From Chloroflexota bacterium (GTDB lineage: Bacteria; Chloroflexota; UBA11872), in assembly GCA_022824495.1 (NCBI GenBank), contig JAJDZU010000016.1, forward strand, positions 1 to 64,000: a stretch of 64,000 nucleotides of DNA, in the 5' to 3' direction. A model generated the notes under the pieces. It had not been told where the DNA came from, did no database searches, and was given only the letters and a program-made list of their open reading frames with translations. The position numbers and the translations under genes were made by a program. Shown here piece after piece: positions 61,768 to 64,000 of this stretch; within the stretch, counting starts at the first letter, position 1, and every line of letters begins with the position of its first letter.

Positions 61768-62417
61768 TACATGCCCCCTTCGTTCTGCATCATTCGATAA
61801 AGTTCAATCTCTGAATCAACTATATCGGCTGGTAGCAACATAGCGTCGGCACCGGACGAAGCCACCAGCCAGATTTGCGCCAGACGCTCCGTAAGCCGCG
61901 TCATCTCCAGCGCATCCTCGGGGTCCTTGCCGACCGTCAACGTGCCGTGGTTGGCCAGCAGGACGGCGCGCCGCTGGCCCAGCGCCGCCAACGCGTTCGC
62001 CGCCAGTTCCTCCGAGGCCGCCGGTGCGTACGCGCTCACCTCCACCGCGCCGCCCAAGTACACGACTTGCTCGTCCACGAACGCGGGAATCGCCTGCCGC
62101 CGAACCGCCATTGCGCTCGCGTGAACCGGGTGAGCGTGAACCACGGCTCGCACGCCGGGACGCGCGGCGTAAACCGCCCCGTGCATCAGCGACTCGGACG
62201 ACGGTATCCCGTCGCCCTCGATGGGATCGCCGTCGAAGGTTATTGTCACGATGTCGTCGGCCGCCAGATCCGGATACGGCACGCGCGTCGGCGTGATGTG
62301 CATTGCGTTGTCGCCTTCGGCCCGCGCGCTCACGTTGCCCGCCGATCCCATAACCAGGCCCTCGTTGAACATCGCACGCGCCACCTCAACAATCGCCTGT
62401 CTAAGGTCTGAAGCCAT
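61767..62417 (-). CDS. Class II aldolase/adducin family protein
   Basis: The 216-residue zinc-dependent aldolase is like L-fuculose-1-phosphate aldolase. Motifs are GSAGNVSAR, PSSESLMHGAVY (catalytic Glu), VVHAHPVHASAMAV (two metal His) and LLANHGTLTVG (third His). It would cleave or decarboxylate a phosphorylated sugar made by the FGGY kinase, whose stop codon abuts this ATG. Substrate is unassigned. Confidence 0.9.
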   Translation of the reverse strand: MASDLRQAIVEVARAMFNEGLVMGSAGNVSARAEGDNAMHITPTRVPYPDLAADDIVTITFDGDPIEGDGIPSSESLMHGAVYAARPGVRAVVHAHPVHASAMAVRRQAIPAFVDEQVVYLGGAVEVSAYAPAASEELAANALAALGQRRAVLLANHGTLTVGKDPEDALEMTRLTERLAQIWLVASSGADAMLLPADIVDSEIELYRMMQNEGGM

Positions 62418-63860
62418 CTAGAGCGCGTCCTGCACAAGGGTCTCCAGTCGCTCCCGCAAGTCGAGCCACCGGTGGTAGTGGTCCGCAAACGCCGCCACGC
62501 TCGCTGCGTCCGGTTCACAGCGAACGCCGACCGGCGCCAGCGCTTCCGCCGCGCCCTCCAGGCCTCCAAAGTCGTCCGCCGCCCCGGCCAGCGCCGAACC
62601 CCACGCCGATGCGGCTAACTTCGGAAACGAGCGCACCGGCGACCCGGTCACGTTCGCCAGGATCTGGCCAACGGCCGGCGCCTCCGCATACCCCCCGGTC
62701 AGTCGAATAGCCCCTCTGGCCGGCTGCGCCGAATCCAGCGCCAGCCGGTTCCCATGAATCGCAAACGCCAGGTCCTCCAGCACCGCCGTTCCGAGCACCG
62801 CCGCCGTCGGCGTTCCCACCACATACGGCACCGGACTCAACATCCCCGCCACGCTCAGACTAGGAGCGCTCCAATCCATCAGCCGTAGCCCGGATAGCAC
62901 GAACACACCCACCTCAGCGGCCGCCTGGTCGCCCGTCGCCTCCATCGTGAGTTCGCCCGACGAATGTTGCTCCCGCAGCCACCCGTAGCCAGTCCCCCCG
63001 TCCCCCGCGTTCGCCTCCGCGACCAGCCCGCCGCCCATCCGCTGTCCCCGCCATACCTGAACATCGGAATCGTGAGTCTCGACTGGCCGCAGGATCGTTG
63101 TGCTCCAGCCCGCCGCCACGGAGTCGTCGTTTGAGGCAGCGCCGCACGTGGCGAACTCCGCCGCGTGCGAGTCCGGCCAGCCGGCGGCAACCATGCAGTC
63201 AGAGTTTAAGCCAATCTCCGCTCGAACCCGTGCCGGTGACGGAACGCGCACAACCGCTGGAAGCAAAGGCTGTGCCCAATTCGGAATCAACTCGATCGCC
63301 CAATCGTCAGCCGCCAGGTCCCACGCCCCCGTCTCCACGGCCGAGACGTTCGACAGCTCGAGCCCGGCACCCAACCGGCCGGCCACCCACCCCTCCAGCG
63401 TCGTGATCCGCGCGGCCGCGTCGCACACGTCTGGCCGCTCCTCCGCCAGCCAGCGCAGCTTCCCTGGCCAGTGAATCATCGCCGGCGTATGTCCCGTCAC
63501 GGCCAGCACCGGGCGGTCGCTCTCCGCTTCCACGCTCGCTCCGGCCAACGACGCGCGCACGTCGTCATTGCCCGACGCAAACAACACGTGACCTGTCGAG
63601 TCCGTCACGATCAGGCAATGCCGACACGCCGCCACGCCAATGGCCGCCGGTCGTTGCCCCGCACATACCTCGCCCAGCACATCCAGGCACGCCCGCCATA
63701 TGCTCTCCACGTCCAGGTGGCGTTCGAACTCCATCAGCGACATCGGCGCCCGCGCTCGTCGGCGCCTGGCGGCGCTCGCCTGCCGGCCCTCCGAGGTGAC
63801 GGCCACCGCGCGAATCCCCGAAGACCCGATATCCAGCCCCACGTAAACGCGCTCAGCCAC
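62418..63860 (-). CDS. FGGY-family carbohydrate kinase
   Basis: A 480-residue sugar kinase of the xylulokinase/gluconokinase fold. The N-terminal phosphate motif is VGLDIGSSGIRAVAVTSEGR. TLEGWVAGRLGAGLELSNVSAVETGAWDL and the C-terminal IRLTGGYAEAPAVGQILANVTGSPVRSFPKLAASAWGSALAGA follow. It phosphorylates a ketose or sugar acid for the adjacent class II aldolase. GTG start, overlapping the upstream dehydrogenase stop by 8 nt. Confidence 0.88.
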   Translation of the reverse strand: MAERVYVGLDIGSSGIRAVAVTSEGRQASAARRRRARAPMSLMEFERHLDVESIWRACLDVLGEVCAGQRPAAIGVAACRHCLIVTDSTGHVLFASGNDDVRASLAGASVEAESDRPVLAVTGHTPAMIHWPGKLRWLAEERPDVCDAAARITTLEGWVAGRLGAGLELSNVSAVETGAWDLAADDWAIELIPNWAQPLLPAVVRVPSPARVRAEIGLNSDCMVAAGWPDSHAAEFATCGAASNDDSVAAGWSTTILRPVETHDSDVQVWRGQRMGGGLVAEANAGDGGTGYGWLREQHSSGELTMEATGDQAAAEVGVFVLSGLRLMDWSAPSLSVAGMLSPVPYVVGTPTAAVLGTAVLEDLAFAIHGNRLALDSAQPARGAIRLTGGYAEAPAVGQILANVTGSPVRSFPKLAASAWGSALAGAADDFGGLEGAAEALAPVGVRCEPDAASVAAFADHYHRWLDLRERLETLVQDAL

Positions 63861-64000
63861 GTCGATCCAATACCTCCGGATTCACAATCCGCTCGGGCCG
63901 AGCACCGTCAAGAAATGCCACGAAATCGTCTACAACCATTGCGGAATACCGCTGAACCGTCGCGTCCGTCGCCCCCCCAATGTGCGGCAGCAACAGCAGG
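63853..64000 (-). CDS. 2-hydroxyacid dehydrogenase, C-terminal fragment (runs off right edge)
   Basis: Only the last 48 or so residues are present: LLLPHIGGATDATVQRYSAM...PERIVNPEVLDRRG. The LPHIGGAT motif carries the catalytic His of D-isomer-specific 2-hydroxyacid dehydrogenases, and the ending is phosphoglycerate-dehydrogenase-like. It overlaps the FGGY kinase start by 8 nt and is the first visible gene of this operon. Confidence 0.85.
   Translation of the reverse strand, partial: LLLLPHIGGATDATVQRYSAMVVDDFVAFLDGARPERIVNPEVLDRRG

Noticed and set aside
1..64000. CRISPR array, prophage or biosynthetic gene cluster
   Set aside because: No regularly spaced direct repeats, no Cas-like, phage structural, NRPS or PKS motifs were seen; only the isolated recombinase hints at mobility.

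Overview
This 64 kb window is high-GC bacterial DNA. It is packed with genes on both strands, uses many GTG and TTG starts, and often couples neighbouring genes through 4-nt ATGA/GTGA overlaps. The content points to a heterotrophic Chloroflexota lineage, probably SAR202-like or another marine or host-associated group. The clues are an LL-diaminopimelate aminotransferase (DapL) lysine route, a family-5 solute-binding lipoprotein with a long Val-Glu-Lys repeat linker, DUF5069 and DUF2344 proteins, and many enolase-superfamily, Gfo/Idh/MocA, PhyH and creatininase enzymes. This taxonomy is inferred; no rRNA gene is present.

Layout. Positions 1-2.1 kb hold a truncated secreted-protein gene, two dispersed palindromic repeats and a tandem pair of VanZ-like membrane proteins. 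Positions 2.1-6.8 kb form a plus-strand cluster: dapF, dapL, hflX and a ceramidase-like hydrolase. At 6.8-8.2 kb a Xer-type tyrosine recombinase is coupled to a zinc-ribbon membrane protein. They face a gene-poor block (8.2-9.45 kb) that contains a 28-bp dif-like palindrome and other inverted repeats. Positions 9.45-19 kb are mixed: an enolase-superfamily enzyme, GNAT, HNH nuclease, an orphan DUF2344 protein, an APH-like protein, DUF5069, a Nif3-like protein, tRNA-Lys(CTT), a methyltransferase and a beta-propeller protein. Positions 19-21.8 kb hold an ABC-2 exporter operon in which the ATPase has an in-frame TGA and the second permease a frameshift.

From 21.9 kb to the right edge the window is a catabolic island. 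It encodes a DHDPS-family lyase, putative glycoside hydrolases, 2-hydroxyacid dehydrogenases, a class III aminotransferase, a nitrilase-family amidase, two Gfo/Idh/MocA oxidoreductases, two xylose-isomerase-like proteins, a PhyH dioxygenase, hydantoinase A/B and an amidohydrolase. It also encodes five-bladed-propeller glycosidase-like proteins, a polysaccharide deacetylase, an SGNH esterase, a creatininase-family protein, an acid-sugar dehydratase, SDR epimerases, a class II aldolase and an FGGY kinase. An oligopeptide-type ABC importer is split. Its permeases and binding protein are on the plus strand (29-33 kb). Its two ATPases are translationally coupled to hydantoinase A/B on the minus strand (39.5-45.7 kb). 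Together these look like a system for taking up and breaking down amide- and sugar-acid-containing organic matter.

The most unusual items are the lone Xer recombinase beside a symmetric dif-like site, the hyuAB-dppDF coupling with a zinc-binding tail on HyuB, two tandem tiny lipoproteins sharing a C-terminal SG-x-x-WG motif, and three apparent gene lesions that are either real decay or assembly errors.
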